The position numbers were made by a program, and so were the translations under genes. A model generated the notes under the pieces. It searched no databases. It was not told the origin of the DNA and was given only the letters and a program-made list of their open reading frames with translations. 64,000 nt of DNA from Bacillota bacterium (lineage in GTDB: Bacteria; Sysuimicrobiota; Sysuimicrobiia; Sysuimicrobiales; Segetimicrobiaceae). The DNA is taken from NCBI GenBank assembly GCA_021324295.1, contig JAJPJJ010000075.1:28210-92209 (forward strand), written 5' to 3'. Below, piece by piece: positions 1 through 10,500 of the stretch (position 1 is the stretch's first letter; every line of letters starts with the position of its first letter).

Positions 1-50
1 TTGGCAGCCACGATGTTGCCGAAACCGATATTGATGAGCCGCGTATCCAT
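1..50 (-). CDS. remA: RemA/DUF370-family regulator, N-terminal fragment cut by the window edge
   Basis: Only the first 16 codons are inside the window, reading MDTRLINIGFGNIVAA from an ATG at 50. This matches the very conserved N-terminus of RemA (YlzA, DUF370), a small DNA-binding regulator of extracellular matrix genes in Bacillus. Its place directly downstream of yicC is the usual yicC-remA order (followed by gmk in many Bacillota), which supports the call despite the short fragment. The function in this organism is not shown. Confidence 0.72.
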   Translation of the reverse strand, partial: MDTRLINIGFGNIVAA

Positions 51-90
51 GGCCACCGCCCTTCTCGGCCGATCGCGACGGGAGCCCCGC

Positions 91-969
91 CTACTCGACG
101 TTTTGGACCTGCTCGCGCAGGCTCTCGAGCTCGCCCTTGATCGCGATCACGCGCCGGGTGATCTCCAGGTCGTTGGCCTTGCTGCCGATCGTGTTGATCT
201 CCCGCCCCATCTCCTGCAGGATGAACTCCAGCGTGCGGCCGACGGCGCCACCGGAGGCGAGCGTCGTCTGGAACTGCGCGACGTGGCTCCGAAAGCGCGT
301 GAGCTCCTCGGTGATGTCGCAACGGTCGGCAAACAGGGCGACCTCGGTCGCCAGGCGCCCGGCATCCACCGGCGTCGCGCCGGCCAGCTCCGCCACGCGC
401 CGGCTCAGCCGGGCGTGATAGTCCTGGACGACCTGCGGGGCGCGCGCCTCGATCGCCGCGATGTGGCCGGCCAGCCGCTCCATCCTCTCGAGCATATCGG
501 CCGCGAGCCGGGCCCCCTCCGTCTCGCGCATCGCGATCAGCCGGTCCAGCGCCACGCCGACGCCCGCGGCGATCGGGGGCCAGGCCGCTTCCAGATCCTC
601 GCGCTCCTCCTCGATCCGGATGAGCTCGGGGAGGGAGACCAGCGCGGAGAGATCCAGCGTCTCGGAGATCGAAAAAGCCTGTTTCAGGTCGTTTAGGACG
701 CTGGCGTACGCTCTGGCCAGGTCGAGGTCGGCTCTAACCGTCCGCGGTCGCTTTCCGTGGTCCTCCCGGATTATAGCAACCTCGACCCGCCCCCGCAAGA
801 TTCGCCCCTGCACCAGGCCGCGCGCGCGGTCCTCGAGGGCCGCGAGGTCGCGTGGCAGGCGCACGACGACGTCGCAAAACCGGTGATTGACGGACCGGAT
901 CTCGACCGTGTAGCGGCCGATCGCCGTCGTGATCTCCCCCGCACCGAACCCCGTCATGCTGCGCGCCAT
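91..969 (-). CDS. yicC: YicC-family endoribonuclease
   Basis: A 292-residue protein starting MARSMTGFG, the hallmark N-terminus of YicC/YloC, and ending with the conserved C-terminal DUF1732 region (LEFILQEMGREINTIGSKA, then ITRRVIAIKGELESLREQVQNVE in two blocks). YicC proteins are endoribonucleases linked to RNA turnover. The start at 969 was chosen because the family begins at MxxSMTGFG; the frame is open 28 codons further upstream but that stretch is low-complexity Arg/Gly. Length is normal for the family. It is transcribed divergently from rqcH and followed 40 bases later by remA. Confidence 0.93.
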   Translation of the reverse strand: MARSMTGFGAGEITTAIGRYTVEIRSVNHRFCDVVVRLPRDLAALEDRARGLVQGRILRGRVEVAIIREDHGKRPRTVRADLDLARAYASVLNDLKQAFSISETLDLSALVSLPELIRIEEEREDLEAAWPPIAAGVGVALDRLIAMRETEGARLAADMLERMERLAGHIAAIEARAPQVVQDYHARLSRRVAELAGATPVDAGRLATEVALFADRCDITEELTRFRSHVAQFQTTLASGGAVGRTLEFILQEMGREINTIGSKANDLEITRRVIAIKGELESLREQVQNVE

Positions 970-1080
970 AGGACTCCCCCCCGGCCGCCCGCGCGTGCGG
1001 CGCCGGGGCACGCCAGAGAGTCCGGCGGCCGACGAGGAATCTCCTGCTCGCACGCGCGCCGCCTCGGGTGCGCCCTACGC

Positions 1081-1086
1081 TATACT
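1081..1086 (+). promoter_or_regulatory. Putative -10 element for rqcH
   Basis: TATACT lies 35 bases before the rqcH start codon in the short divergent spacer between yicC and rqcH. No convincing -35 hexamer is seen upstream, so this is a weak call. Confidence 0.35.
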
Positions 1087-1120
1087 CCGGTACGGATAGA
1101 TCGCGCACGCGGAGGCCGCG

Positions 1121-2875
1121 GTGGTCGACATCCCTTCGCCGTCGTTCGACGCGCTGGCTCTCGCCGCGGTTGCCTGCGAGCTGCGGGCCCACGTGGGAGC
1201 GCGGTTTGCGGGCGTCCGCCAGGTGGCGCCCGACGCCATCGTGGTGAGCCTCGGGGGCGGCCGGCATGCGCACCACCTCTTCTGCTCGATCCATCCGCGG
1301 GTGGCGCGCGTGCACTTGGCGGCGCGGCCGGAGGCGACCGAGCGCCTCGCTCCGTTCGCCCTGCTGCTGCGCAGCCGCCTCGCGGAGGCGCGGCTGGCGG
1401 CCGTGGAGCAGCCGCCGTTCGAGCGGCTGCTGCGCCTCCGCTTCGACGCGCTCGGCGGACCGCTCGTGCTCGCCGCCGAGGTGATGGGCCGCCACAGTAA
1501 CCTCATCCTGGCGGATGCGCGCGTCGTGCTCGGCGCGCTCAAGGTCGTCACGGAGCAGATGTCGCCACGCCGGCCGGTCCTGCCCGGCCGCCCGTACCTG
1601 CCTCCGCCGGCGGACCGCCCGCGGCCCGATACGGTGGACGCCGCCGCGCTCGACGCGCTGCTGACCGGCGACACGCCGCTCGAGCAGCGGCTCATGCGCG
1701 GGCTGCTCGGCGTGAGCCCTCCGGTCGCGCGCGAGATCGCGCTGCGCGCCGCCGTGGACCCGGCGGCGCCCGCCGGATCCGCGCGGGCCGCCCGCGACCG
1801 CATCGAGGCGGTCCTCCGCGAGCTGCGCGAGGTGGTGCGGCGAGCCGCGTTCGCCCCGACGATCTACGAGGCCCAGGGTCGTCCGGTGGCGTTCTCCGCG
1901 ATCCCGCTCGCCGCCTACGCCGGCCTGGAGGCGCATCCCGCCGCGAGCATGAGCGAGGCCGTGGAGCGGTACTACCGGCACGCGGCCGCCGCAGACCCCC
2001 TGGACGAGCGGCGCCGCGCGCTCGGCTCCGCCGTGCGCGCGGCGCTCCACAGGACCGAAGCGGCGCTCGCGAGCAACCGGCAGGCGCTCGCCGAGAGCGA
2101 GCGCGCCGATCGCCTCCGCGTCATGGGCGAGCTGCTGCTGACGTACGGGAGCCGGGTGCGGCCCGGCCAGACCGCGCTCGCCGTCCCTGACCACACCGCG
2201 GGCGGCGCGGAAGTGACGATTCCCCTCGATCCCGCGTTCGGGCCGGCGGAGAACGCGCAGCGGCTGTTCCGTCGCTACCAGAAGGCCCGGGCCGCCGCGC
2301 GCGCCATCCCCGCGCGGATCGCCCAGCTCGAGGCGGACGCCCGAGCCCTCCGCGAGGCGCTGGTGCAGATCGAGGCCGCCGGCTCAGCCGACGATCTCTG
2401 GGAGATCCACGACGACCTGGCCGCGCGACGGATCCTGCGCCGCCCTCCGCGGACGCGCCCGCGCGCGCCGGCGGGGCCGCGCCGATGGCGCACGGCGGGC
2501 GGCGCCGTGATCGTCGCCGGGCGCAGCGCCCGGGAGAACGACCACGTCACGTTTCACATCGCGGGCCCGGACGACCTCTGGTTCCACGCGCGGGGGGCAC
2601 CGGGAGCGCACGTGGTGTTGAAGGGGACCCCGGAGCCGTCGGAGGCGGACGTCACCGCGGCGGCCGGGGTCGCGGCGTACTACAGCGAGGGACGGCGCGC
2701 CGCGCAGGTCGCGGTGGACTGCGTCCCCCGCAAGCGCGTCCGCCGGCCGCCGGGCGCGCCGCCGGGCGTGGTCACATACGAAGGCGAGCGGACGCTGCTC
2801 GTCGCCCCCGCCCTGCCGCCCTCCCCACCGCAGGCGGGCACGGGGAGGAGACGCGCAGCACGATCCGAGGCGTGA
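1121..2875 (+). CDS. rqcH: RqcH/NFACT-family ribosome quality control protein
   Basis: 584 residues with the NFACT-N (fibronectin-binding-like) region at roughly 1-270, a central helical part, and a C-terminal NFACT-R (DUF814) domain around 465-570 with the segment FHIAGPDDLWFHARG. Bacterial RqcH binds stalled 60S-like 50S subunits and adds C-terminal alanine tails to nascent chains, working in the cytoplasm. The GTG start at 1121 has GGAGG five bases upstream. The motif equivalent to the Asp-Arg pair important in Bacillus RqcH reads PFERL here, so Glu-Arg instead of Asp-Arg. It stands alone, divergent from yicC and convergent with pyrR. An older name is fibronectin-binding protein FbpA; the RqcH role is inferred from family. 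Confidence 0.88.
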   Translation: MVDIPSPSFDALALAAVACELRAHVGARFAGVRQVAPDAIVVSLGGGRHAHHLFCSIHPRVARVHLAARPEATERLAPFALLLRSRLAEARLAAVEQPPFERLLRLRFDALGGPLVLAAEVMGRHSNLILADARVVLGALKVVTEQMSPRRPVLPGRPYLPPPADRPRPDTVDAAALDALLTGDTPLEQRLMRGLLGVSPPVAREIALRAAVDPAAPAGSARAARDRIEAVLRELREVVRRAAFAPTIYEAQGRPVAFSAIPLAAYAGLEAHPAASMSEAVERYYRHAAAADPLDERRRALGSAVRAALHRTEAALASNRQALAESERADRLRVMGELLLTYGSRVRPGQTALAVPDHTAGGAEVTIPLDPAFGPAENAQRLFRRYQKARAAARAIPARIAQLEADARALREALVQIEAAGSADDLWEIHDDLAARRILRRPPRTRPRAPAGPRRWRTAGGAVIVAGRSARENDHVTFHIAGPDDLWFHARGAPGAHVVLKGTPEPSEADVTAAAGVAAYYSEGRRAAQVAVDCVPRKRVRRPPGAPPGVVTYEGERTLLVAPALPPSPPQAGTGRRRAARSEA

Positions 2876-2972
2876 GCGGCTCGTGCTGCGTCCTGTGAGT
2901 CCGGCGGGAGGCACGCACGTGGGGGGCGCGGCCTGCCCTCCGCCGTTCCAGCCACGCCCGCGCGACGGCGCG

Positions 2973-3569
<597 letters not shown>

Positions 3570-3575
3570 CTATAT

Positions 3576-4640
3576 CTACTCCGCCGCGCCGCCCGTGTCT
3601 ATCGCCCGGCCGCCGGGCGGGGCCTCCGCCCGCGCCGCGTCGTCCTGCGGCGCGGCCCCGCCGGATGCTCCGGCGCGCAGGCGCGCGAGCAGGAGCGCCA
3701 TGTCCTGGGGGATCGGCGCCGCGAACGCCATCGGCCGCCCGGTGCGCGGGTGGGTGAACTCCAGCCGCGCCGCGTGCAGCGCCTGCCGGCGCATCTCCGG
3801 GACGTGGGCGCGGCCGTACACGGGGTCGCCGAGGACCGGATGCCCGATGTGCGCGAGGTGCACGCGGATCTGGTGGGTCCGCCCCGTCTGGAGCCGGCAC
3901 GCGACCAGCGTCGCGGCGGGGAAGCGCTCGAGCACGGTGTAGTGGGTCACCGCCTCGCGTCCCGCGGGCACGACGGCCATGCGCTTGCGGTGCACCGGAT
4001 GCCGGCCGATCGGCGCCGAGACGGTGCCGGCGTCCCGCCGGACCCTCCCGCGCACGACCGCTAGGTACGTCCGGACCACCGTGCGGGCACGGAGCTGCGA
4101 GGCGAGCGAACGCTGCGCCGCCTCGGTCTTCGCGACGACGAGCAGCCCCGACGTATCCTTGTCCAAGCGGTGCACGATCCCCGGCCGGAGCGTGCCGCCG
4201 ATCCCGGGCAGGTCGGGGACCCTCGCGAGCAGCGCGTTGACCAGCGTCCCCGACGGGTGGCCCGGCGCCGGGTGCACCGGCAGGCCCGCCGGCTTGTCGA
4301 CGACGAGCAGATCGGCGTCCTCGTAGAGGATGCGGAGCGGGATCGGCTCTGGGGTGAGATCCGCCGGCGCGGGCGGCGGCACCAGCACGCGTACCCGCTG
4401 CCCGGCCCGGAGCCGGAAGGCGGCCTTCCGCGGCGTGCCGTCCACGAGGGTGCGCCCCTGGGCGGCCAGGCGCGCGATCCGAGCGCGCGAGAGCTCGGGG
4501 ATGCGCTCGGCGATCGCCACATCGAGCCGGCGTCCCCGGTCCGGCTCCTCCGCGTCGAACTCCAAAGACGACTCGCGCGCTCCCGACGGGGCGCCGGGAT
4601 CCGCCGCGGCGGGAGCGCCGACGTCAGTCGCGCGGCTCAC
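3576..4640 (-). CDS. rluD: RluD-family 23S rRNA pseudouridine synthase
   Basis: 354 residues: an N-terminal S4 RNA-binding domain (about 45-100) and a pseudouridine synthase domain with the catalytic aspartate in HRLDKDTSG, then GRTHQIRVHLAH and GHPVLGDPVYG. The family isomerises uridines in 23S rRNA helix 69 (RluD) or other sites (RluC, RluA-type YlyB); the exact target cannot be read from the sequence. The ATG at 4640 lies inside the end of lgt, giving a 17-base overlap and probable translational coupling. The roughly 40-residue Ala/Gly/Pro-rich tail after the catalytic domain is longer than usual. Confidence 0.9.
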   Translation of the reverse strand: MSRATDVGAPAAADPGAPSGARESSLEFDAEEPDRGRRLDVAIAERIPELSRARIARLAAQGRTLVDGTPRKAAFRLRAGQRVRVLVPPPAPADLTPEPIPLRILYEDADLLVVDKPAGLPVHPAPGHPSGTLVNALLARVPDLPGIGGTLRPGIVHRLDKDTSGLLVVAKTEAAQRSLASQLRARTVVRTYLAVVRGRVRRDAGTVSAPIGRHPVHRKRMAVVPAGREAVTHYTVLERFPAATLVACRLQTGRTHQIRVHLAHIGHPVLGDPVYGRAHVPEMRRQALHAARLEFTHPRTGRPMAFAAPIPQDMALLLARLRAGASGGAAPQDDAARAEAPPGGRAIDTGGAAE

Positions 4641-5487
4641 CGGCCCCCGCCTGCGCGGGCGCGTCGGTCGGCGGCCCCGCGTGCCGGTCGGCGAGGGCGC
4701 GGAGCTCCTCGCCGCGGTCCGGGCGGCCGGCTGCGCCGACGGCGAGATCGGGCGCCGCCGCTCCCGGCCGGCTCCTCCGCGTCCACACGAGCGCGCTCGC
4801 CAGGGCCACGAGGATGCTCACCGCCTGGGCAAGGGTGAGGGGACCGAGCACGCGCGGGCTGTCCATCCACACCTCGACGATCGCCCGGCCGGCCGCGTAG
4901 AGGAACAGAAACGCCCACAGCAGCGCGCCGGGCGCGTGCGGCCGCCTCTCGGCCCACCGCAGCAGGCCGAAGACGATCAGCGCCATCGCCAGCAGGTAGA
5001 GCTGCGTCGGGTGCCGCGCCTCCCCAAACAGCGTGACCGCCCAGGGGACGCTCGCGGGCCGGCCGTAGTTGAGCCCGTACAGCAGCGTGCCGATCATCGC
5101 GATCGCGTATCCCACGGCCAGGCCGGGGGCCGCCGCGTCCGCGAGCTGGCCCAGGCTCCAGCCGCGGCGCCGGCTGTACAGCCACGCCACGAGAGCGCCG
5201 CCGGCCAGCGCGCCGTAGAACGTCAGCCCGGCGTCCTTCCAGATCGTCACCACGCGCATCGGGTCTCCCGCAAAGTCGCGGAGGTTCACCAGCACATACC
5301 CGATCCGGGCGCCTACGACCCCGCCGATGATGGCGTACAGGCTGAGGTCCAGCACCTCGCCGGGATCCCATCCGAACCGGCCGGTCCGCGCCCGCAGCAC
5401 CAGGATCCCGGCGACGAACGCCAGGAGCAGGAACACGCCGAACGAGGACACGGGAAACGGCCCGAGTTGGAAGAGTACCGGTTTCAT
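4624..5487 (-). CDS. lgt: Prolipoprotein diacylglyceryl transferase (Lgt), divergent active site
   Basis: 287-residue polytopic membrane protein that should transfer diacylglycerol from phosphatidylglycerol to the lipobox cysteine of prolipoproteins. Family features seen: PVSSFGVFLLLAF in TM1, GGVVGARIGYV near 55-65, HPTQLY at 159-164 and a conserved Arg201/Glu205 (GRAIVE). The Lgt signature that normally reads GRIGNF...G is AMIGTLLYGLNYG at 130-142, so the arginine essential in E. coli (Arg143) is methionine; the position of E. coli His103 is tyrosine, as in many other phyla. It is followed by overlapping rluD and preceded by lspA, the next enzyme of lipoprotein maturation, which supports the assignment. 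Confidence 0.86.
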   Translation of the reverse strand: MKPVLFQLGPFPVSSFGVFLLLAFVAGILVLRARTGRFGWDPGEVLDLSLYAIIGGVVGARIGYVLVNLRDFAGDPMRVVTIWKDAGLTFYGALAGGALVAWLYSRRRGWSLGQLADAAAPGLAVGYAIAMIGTLLYGLNYGRPASVPWAVTLFGEARHPTQLYLLAMALIVFGLLRWAERRPHAPGALLWAFLFLYAAGRAIVEVWMDSPRVLGPLTLAQAVSILVALASALVWTRRSRPGAAAPDLAVGAAGRPDRGEELRALADRHAGPPTDAPAQAGAGEPRD

Positions 5488-5559
5488 CGCTCACCGTTCC
5501 TTTCCGCGAGACGATGGCGTGCGAAAGGTGGCTTCGGCCCCGCCTCTCGTGCCTCATTG

Positions 5560-5588
5560 AGCTTAGCAGGATCGCCGGCCTCAGGCAA
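5560..5588 (-). promoter_or_regulatory. Promoter for lgt-rluD-pyrR
   Basis: On the minus strand TTGCCT (5583-5588) and TAAGCT (5560-5565) are separated by exactly 17 bases, and TGC directly before the -10 makes it an extended -10. The start of lgt is 73 bases downstream. The remaining spacer to lspA (5589-5746) shows nothing recognisable. Confidence 0.5.
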
Positions 5589-5746
5589 TTGCGCGGCCCG
5601 AGGGCGCCGGCCCGCGGCGCTCGCGCCGCGCGGCCGCCTCTCGTCGCCGCCGGATGCCGGAAACGACGGCGCGGGCGCCGCCTCCGGCGGGAGGCGCAGG
5701 GGACTCCCGCGGCGAGGCCGCCGGGGTGCCATGCAGGGCGTATCGT

Positions 5747-5763
5747 GCGGTCCTCGGGACCGC
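5747..5763 (-). terminator. Hairpin directly after the lspA stop codon
   Basis: GCGGTCC and GGACCGC form a perfect 7-bp stem with a 3-base loop immediately after the TAG of lspA. There is no U-tract, so it may be an mRNA 3'-end stabiliser or a weak terminator rather than a classical intrinsic terminator. Confidence 0.4.
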
Positions 5764-6222
5764 CTAACCGCGCGAGCGCTCGGATCGCGAGAGGGCGAGC
5801 AGCAGGAGGCCGGCGCCGATCACCACCGCGGTATCGGCCACGTTGAACACCGGCCAGACGTGCAGGTCGAGATAGTCGAGCACGTAACCAAACCGCAGGC
5901 GCTCCACGATGTTCCCGAGCGCGCCGCCCAGCATGAGCCCGACGCCCCACTGGCCCGCCGCGCTGCCGGACCACGCCGCCCTGTTGTAGAGCAGCACGCC
6001 CAGCACCGCCACCGCGAGGCCGACGACGGGCGCCGGCCCCAGGCCGGAGAGCAGCCCGAACGCCACGCCGGTGTTGCGGAGCGTGGTGAGGGACAGGACA
6101 TGCGGCACCACGACGTGCTCGTGGCCGACCGGGAGCGACGTGCGGACGAGCCCGCCTGTGAGCTGGCTCGCCGCCACGGCCGCCAGGAGCCCCGCGATCA
6201 GCGCCGGGATCGGACGCCTCAA
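5764..6222 (-). CDS. lspA: Signal peptidase II (prolipoprotein signal peptidase)
   Basis: About 152 residues with four membrane segments. The aspartyl protease signature is present: GGALGNIVERL followed by YVLDYLD and WPVFNVADTAV, giving both catalytic aspartates (LDY and NVAD). NTGVAFGL is the conserved first loop. It cleaves lipoprotein signal peptides after Lgt modification. I chose the TTG at 6222 because it overlaps the TGA of the upstream traR gene by four bases, the coupling style seen throughout this region; an ATG at 6270 would add 16 residues but overlap the neighbour by 52 bases. The canonical DQ.TK segment reads SQLTGG, a mild divergence. Confidence 0.88.
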   Translation of the reverse strand: MRRPIPALIAGLLAAVAASQLTGGLVRTSLPVGHEHVVVPHVLSLTTLRNTGVAFGLLSGLGPAPVVGLAVAVLGVLLYNRAAWSGSAAGQWGVGLMLGGALGNIVERLRFGYVLDYLDLHVWPVFNVADTAVVIGAGLLLLALSRSERSRG

Positions 6223-6731
6223 CGCGCGAGGCTGCGCAGACGCTCTTCCCGCTCCTTGCAGCGGATGCATAGCCGCGCGTACGGGATGGCGCGGAGCCGG
6301 TTCGCGTCGATCGACTGACCGCACCCCTCGCAGACCCCGTACGTCCCCTGGCGGATCTTGCGGAGGGCCTCCTCCACCATCTGCAGCATCCCCTGCACGC
6401 TGCTCTCGAGGGCCAGGCCCTTCTCCCGCTCGAACGTCTCGGTGGCCACGTCGACGAGGTCGTCCTCGTAGCCGGAGATATCCGCGACCGGCTTCTCCTC
6501 CGTCCTGACCTGGTGTTCCTCCATCTGGGAGAGCTCCTGGCGCAGGCGGCGACGCTCCTCGAGCAGCAGCCGGGTGTACGCCTCGTACCGCCCGGCCGGA
6601 ATGCGGTCCGGCCGCGCGGGTTGAGCCCGGTCCGGGGAGGCTGTCCGGGCCTTGCGCGCGGCCGTGGGACCGGGCCGCGTGTCCCGGGCACGACGCCGGG
6701 GCGTCGACTTGGATGGGCGCTTCTGCGGCAT
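6219..6731 (-). CDS. TraR/DksA-family C4 zinc-finger protein
   Basis: 170 residues. A basic, low-complexity N-terminus (1-45) is followed by a coiled-coil region (about 48-105, RYEAYTRLLLEERRRLRQEL) and the four-cysteine zinc finger CEGCG ... CIRC near 135-160. DksA/TraR proteins insert the coiled coil into the RNA polymerase secondary channel; in Bacillota the related YteA-type proteins have poorly known roles. It starts at 6731, directly abutting the stop of the racemase gene, and overlaps lspA by four bases. A precise target is not evident. Confidence 0.85.
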   Translation of the reverse strand: MPQKRPSKSTPRRRARDTRPGPTAARKARTASPDRAQPARPDRIPAGRYEAYTRLLLEERRRLRQELSQMEEHQVRTEEKPVADISGYEDDLVDVATETFEREKGLALESSVQGMLQMVEEALRKIRQGTYGVCEGCGQSIDANRLRAIPYARLCIRCKEREERLRSLAR

Positions 6732-7526
6732 TCAGGTCCTCCTCACGGGCTCGGCGGGTCCCTGGGTAGTGAGGTGCGCCTTGTGCGAACGCCGGGATGC
6801 CCGCGGAAATTCCCCGGCCTCCCGGATCACCGCCCGGGCCAGGATCTCGGTCCCATCCAGAACGGGCACCGCCGCCCACCGTGCACCGGCGACGAGCGGC
6901 AGCTCGGTGCACCCGAGCACGATCGCGCGGGCGCCGCTCCGGACCAGGGCCGCCGCTGCCTCCCGCACCCGGCCCCGGACCGCCGGGCCGAGGTCCCCGG
7001 CTTTGATCGCGCGGATCGCCCCCATGACGCGTTCCTGGTGCGCGGGATCCGGCTCCACCACCGTGATCCCCCGTGCCTCGAACGCCCGGTGGTACAGGCC
7101 GGCCCGGACAGTCGCGGTGGTGGCCAGCAGGCCGACCCGGCGCGGCGCCGGGCGCAGGCGGCTCGCTGCGGCGGCCACCTCCTCCGCGAGATCCAGCACC
7201 GGGATCCCCGCGGCACGCCGGATCGCGTCGAGGAAGACGTGCGCGGAGTTACAGGGGATCGCGATCAGGTCGGCCCCGGCCCGGACGAGCCGCCGCGCGG
7301 CGGCGACGAGCGCCGGCGTCGGATCCGGCCCGGCCCCGAGGACCGCGGCGGTGCGGTCGGGGATCGTCGGGTCGCTGTCGATGATCACGTGCAGGTGATC
7401 CTGGTCGCGGCGCGCCGGCGTGAGCCGGACGAGCTTCGTGTAGAAGTCCGCGGTTGCCAGGGGGCCCATGCCCCCCAGGACCCCGACGACCCTCCTCCGC
7501 GCCGCCGCGACCGCGCCGGGGCTCAC
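6732..7526 (-). CDS. Aspartate/glutamate racemase family protein
   Basis: 264 residues beginning with the family motif VVGVLGGMGPLATADFY. The two catalytic cysteines are in IPCNSAH (Cys92) and LGCTELP (Cys206), as in PLP-independent aspartate racemase (RacD/YgeA type). It interconverts acidic amino acid enantiomers, and could supply D-Asp or D-Glu, but substrate cannot be told from sequence. The GTG start at 7526 overlaps the ileS TGA by four bases (GTGA), so it is probably translated as part of the ileS transcript and shares its T-box control. Confidence 0.87.
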   Translation of the reverse strand: MSPGAVAAARRRVVGVLGGMGPLATADFYTKLVRLTPARRDQDHLHVIIDSDPTIPDRTAAVLGAGPDPTPALVAAARRLVRAGADLIAIPCNSAHVFLDAIRRAAGIPVLDLAEEVAAAASRLRPAPRRVGLLATTATVRAGLYHRAFEARGITVVEPDPAHQERVMGAIRAIKAGDLGPAVRGRVREAAAALVRSGARAIVLGCTELPLVAGARWAAVPVLDGTEILARAVIREAGEFPRASRRSHKAHLTTQGPAEPVRRT

Positions 7527-10500
7527 CGCCGCCTCCCGTCGGGTCCGGTCCTGGCGGGCGCGATCCCCAGCCGGACCTCGCGCCCATCCAGGCGCACCGC
7601 CTTTCGGTGCACCCGGTCGTCCGCGGGGATCCCGGAACGGGCGTCGCGGGCGAGCACCTCGCGCAGCACGTACTCGCGATGCGCCCGCAGGAGGTCCGCG
7701 ACGGCGTCGTCGCCCTCGTAGTAGAGCGTGATCCGGTCCGCGATCGCGAGGCCCGCCTCCTTCCGCATCTGCTGAACCTGATGGACCAGCTCCCGCGCCA
7801 TGCCTTCCCGGATCAGGTCCTCGCTGAGCGCGGTCTCCAGCGCCACCCAGTTCCCCCCGTCGCCGGCGCCGGCCAGACCCGGCCGCCAGTGCATCCGGAC
7901 GTCGACCTCGGAGCGCTCGAGCACGACCTCCTCGCCGTCCGGGAGGCGGAGCCGGTACGGCTCGCCCTCCGGGGTGCGCTCCACGAGGGACTGCCCGTGC
8001 TCGCGGAGCGCGCCGACGATCACGGGGAGCCGGCCGGCAAATCTGGGGCCGAGGAGATCGAACCGCGGGCGCACCTCCAGGCGGCCGAGCGCGGCCGGGC
8101 TGCCGGCGAACCGGATCTCCTTCACGTTCAGCTCCTCCCGGACGTGCTCCACCAGCTCCGCGAAGCGATCGACCGATCCGCTGCGGTCCACCATCGTGGC
8201 CGACGCGAGCGGCTGGCGGACCCGGAGGCCGGCCTCCCCGCGCGCAGCCCGCCCCAGGGACACCAGGCGCCGCGCCTGCTCCGTTGCCGCCTCGAGGTCC
8301 CGGTCGATCGCCGATGCGTCGGCCCGCGGCATGTCGCAGAGGTGGACGCTCACCGGCGCGCGGAGGTCCACGGACCGGACGAGGTTCTGGTAGAGGGCTT
8401 CCGCGAGGAACGGGACGAACGGCGCGAGCAACTTGGCGAGCGTGACCAGCACCTCGTGGAGCGTCTGGTACGCCGCCTGCTTGTCCGCATCCGCTTCCGA
8501 CTTCCAATACCGGCGCCGCCCGCGCCGCACGTACCAGAGGGAGAGGTCCTCCACGAACCGCTCGATCGGGCGCGCCGCGCCCGCCGGGTCGTAGTCGTCC
8601 AGCCGGTCCCGGACGGTCTCGACGAGGCCGGCGAGGCGCGAGCGGATCCACCGGTCGAGCAGGCCCGGCGCGGCCGCCGCGCCCGAGGCCCCGGGCGTCC
8701 ACCCGTCCAGGTTGGCGTAGGTCACGAAGAACGCGTAGACGTTCCACAGGGGCAGGATGAACCGGCGCCGCACCTCGTCCCCGGGCCCGTACCCGAAGTT
8801 GATGTTCTGGGCCGGGCTCTGGACCGCGTACAGCCACCGCACCACGTCGGCGCCCATCCGCTCCGCGGCGTCGTTGAACTCGATCATGTTGCCCCAGCTC
8901 TTGTGCATCTCGCGGCCGCGCTCATCCCGGACCGTCGCATGGCCGAGGCACACCCGGTACGGCTCGCGGTTCTCAAGCACGGTGCTCATCACCAGCATCG
9001 AGTAGAACCAGTTCCGGTACTGGCCGGGGAAGGCCTCGGTGATGAAGTCCGCGGGGAACCACTCCCGCCACCGCTCGCGGTCCTGCCGGTACCCCATCGT
9101 CGAGTACGGCACGATCCCCGCGTCCAGCCACGGGTTGCCCACGTCCAGGATGCGGGAGACGACCTCGCCGCACCGGGAGCACCGGATCTTGACCGCGTCG
9201 ATCCACGGCCGGTGCGGCGTGTGGCCGGCGAACGTCTCCCACCCCGCCACGGCCCGCTCCCGCAGCTCGTGCTCGCTGCCGATCACCTCGAACGACCCGC
9301 ACCGGTGGCACTCCCAGATCGGCAGCGCCAGCCCCCAGTACCGCTTCTTGCTGATCATCCAGTCGTGCATGTTGCGCAGCCAGTCGAGCTCCCGCTCCAG
9401 GCCGAACTCGGGAATCCAGCGGATCCGCCGCGCGATCGCCATCATCGGCTCCCGCAGCGGGTCCATCGCGATGAACCACTCGTCGACGAGGCGGAACACG
9501 AGCTGGCTCCCGCACCGCCAGCACAGCGGGTACCGGTGCGTGTAGTCGGCCGCATGGTAGAGCAGCCCGCGCCGTTCGAGGTCCTCCTTGATCGGCGCGC
9601 CGACGTCGTAGACGTGGCGGCCGGCGAGCCAGCCGTACGGCTCGGTGAACACGCCGAACTCGTCGATCGGCGCGAGCACGCTGAGCCCGTGCGCCTTCCC
9701 GAGCGCGAAGTCCTCGGCGCCGCAGCCGGGCGCGATGTGCACGAGGCCCGTCCCCTCCACCGCGCTCACGTCCGTCCACGGCACGACCCGGTGCGTCACG
9801 CCCTGCTGGGCGGGGAGGTCGTCGAAGGGGCCGGTGTAGGTCCACCCCACCATCTCCGCGCCCGGGAGCTCCCGCACGATGCGGTACGGCCCGCGGAGCG
9901 CGTCCAGGCGCTCCCGCACCACGTAGTAGCTCTCCCGCCCCTGCTGGGCCTGGACGTACGCGAGGTCCGGGTGCACCGCGACGGCCACGTTGCTCGTGAG
10001 CGTCCACGGCGTGGTCGTCCAGACCAGGAGGTACTCGCCCGGCCGGCCGGCGAGCGGCAGCCGGACCCACAGGCCGAGGTGGGTCACCTCCTGATACCCT
10101 TCGGTGACGATCTCGTGCTCGGAGATCCCGGTGCTGCACCGCGGGCACCACGGCATGACATCGTGGCCCTTGTAGATGAGCCCGCGCTCCCAGCACCGCT
10201 TGAGAAACATCCAGATGCAGTAGTTGTTCTCGTCGGACATCGTGTAGTAGGAATGGTCCCAGTCCATCCAGTAGCCGAGGCGGAGCGACTGCTGCGTCTG
10301 CACGCCGGCGTAGTGGAGCACGCGCGCCTTGCATCGCTCCACGAACTCGGCGATCCCGTACCGCTCGATGTCGCGCTTGCTCGTGAAGCCGAGCTCCTTC
10401 TCCACCTCGACCTCGACCCACAGCCCCTGGCAGTCGAACCCGTTCTGGTAGCGCTGCCGGTGGCCCAGCATCGTGTGGTAGCGGCAGAACAGGTCCTTGT

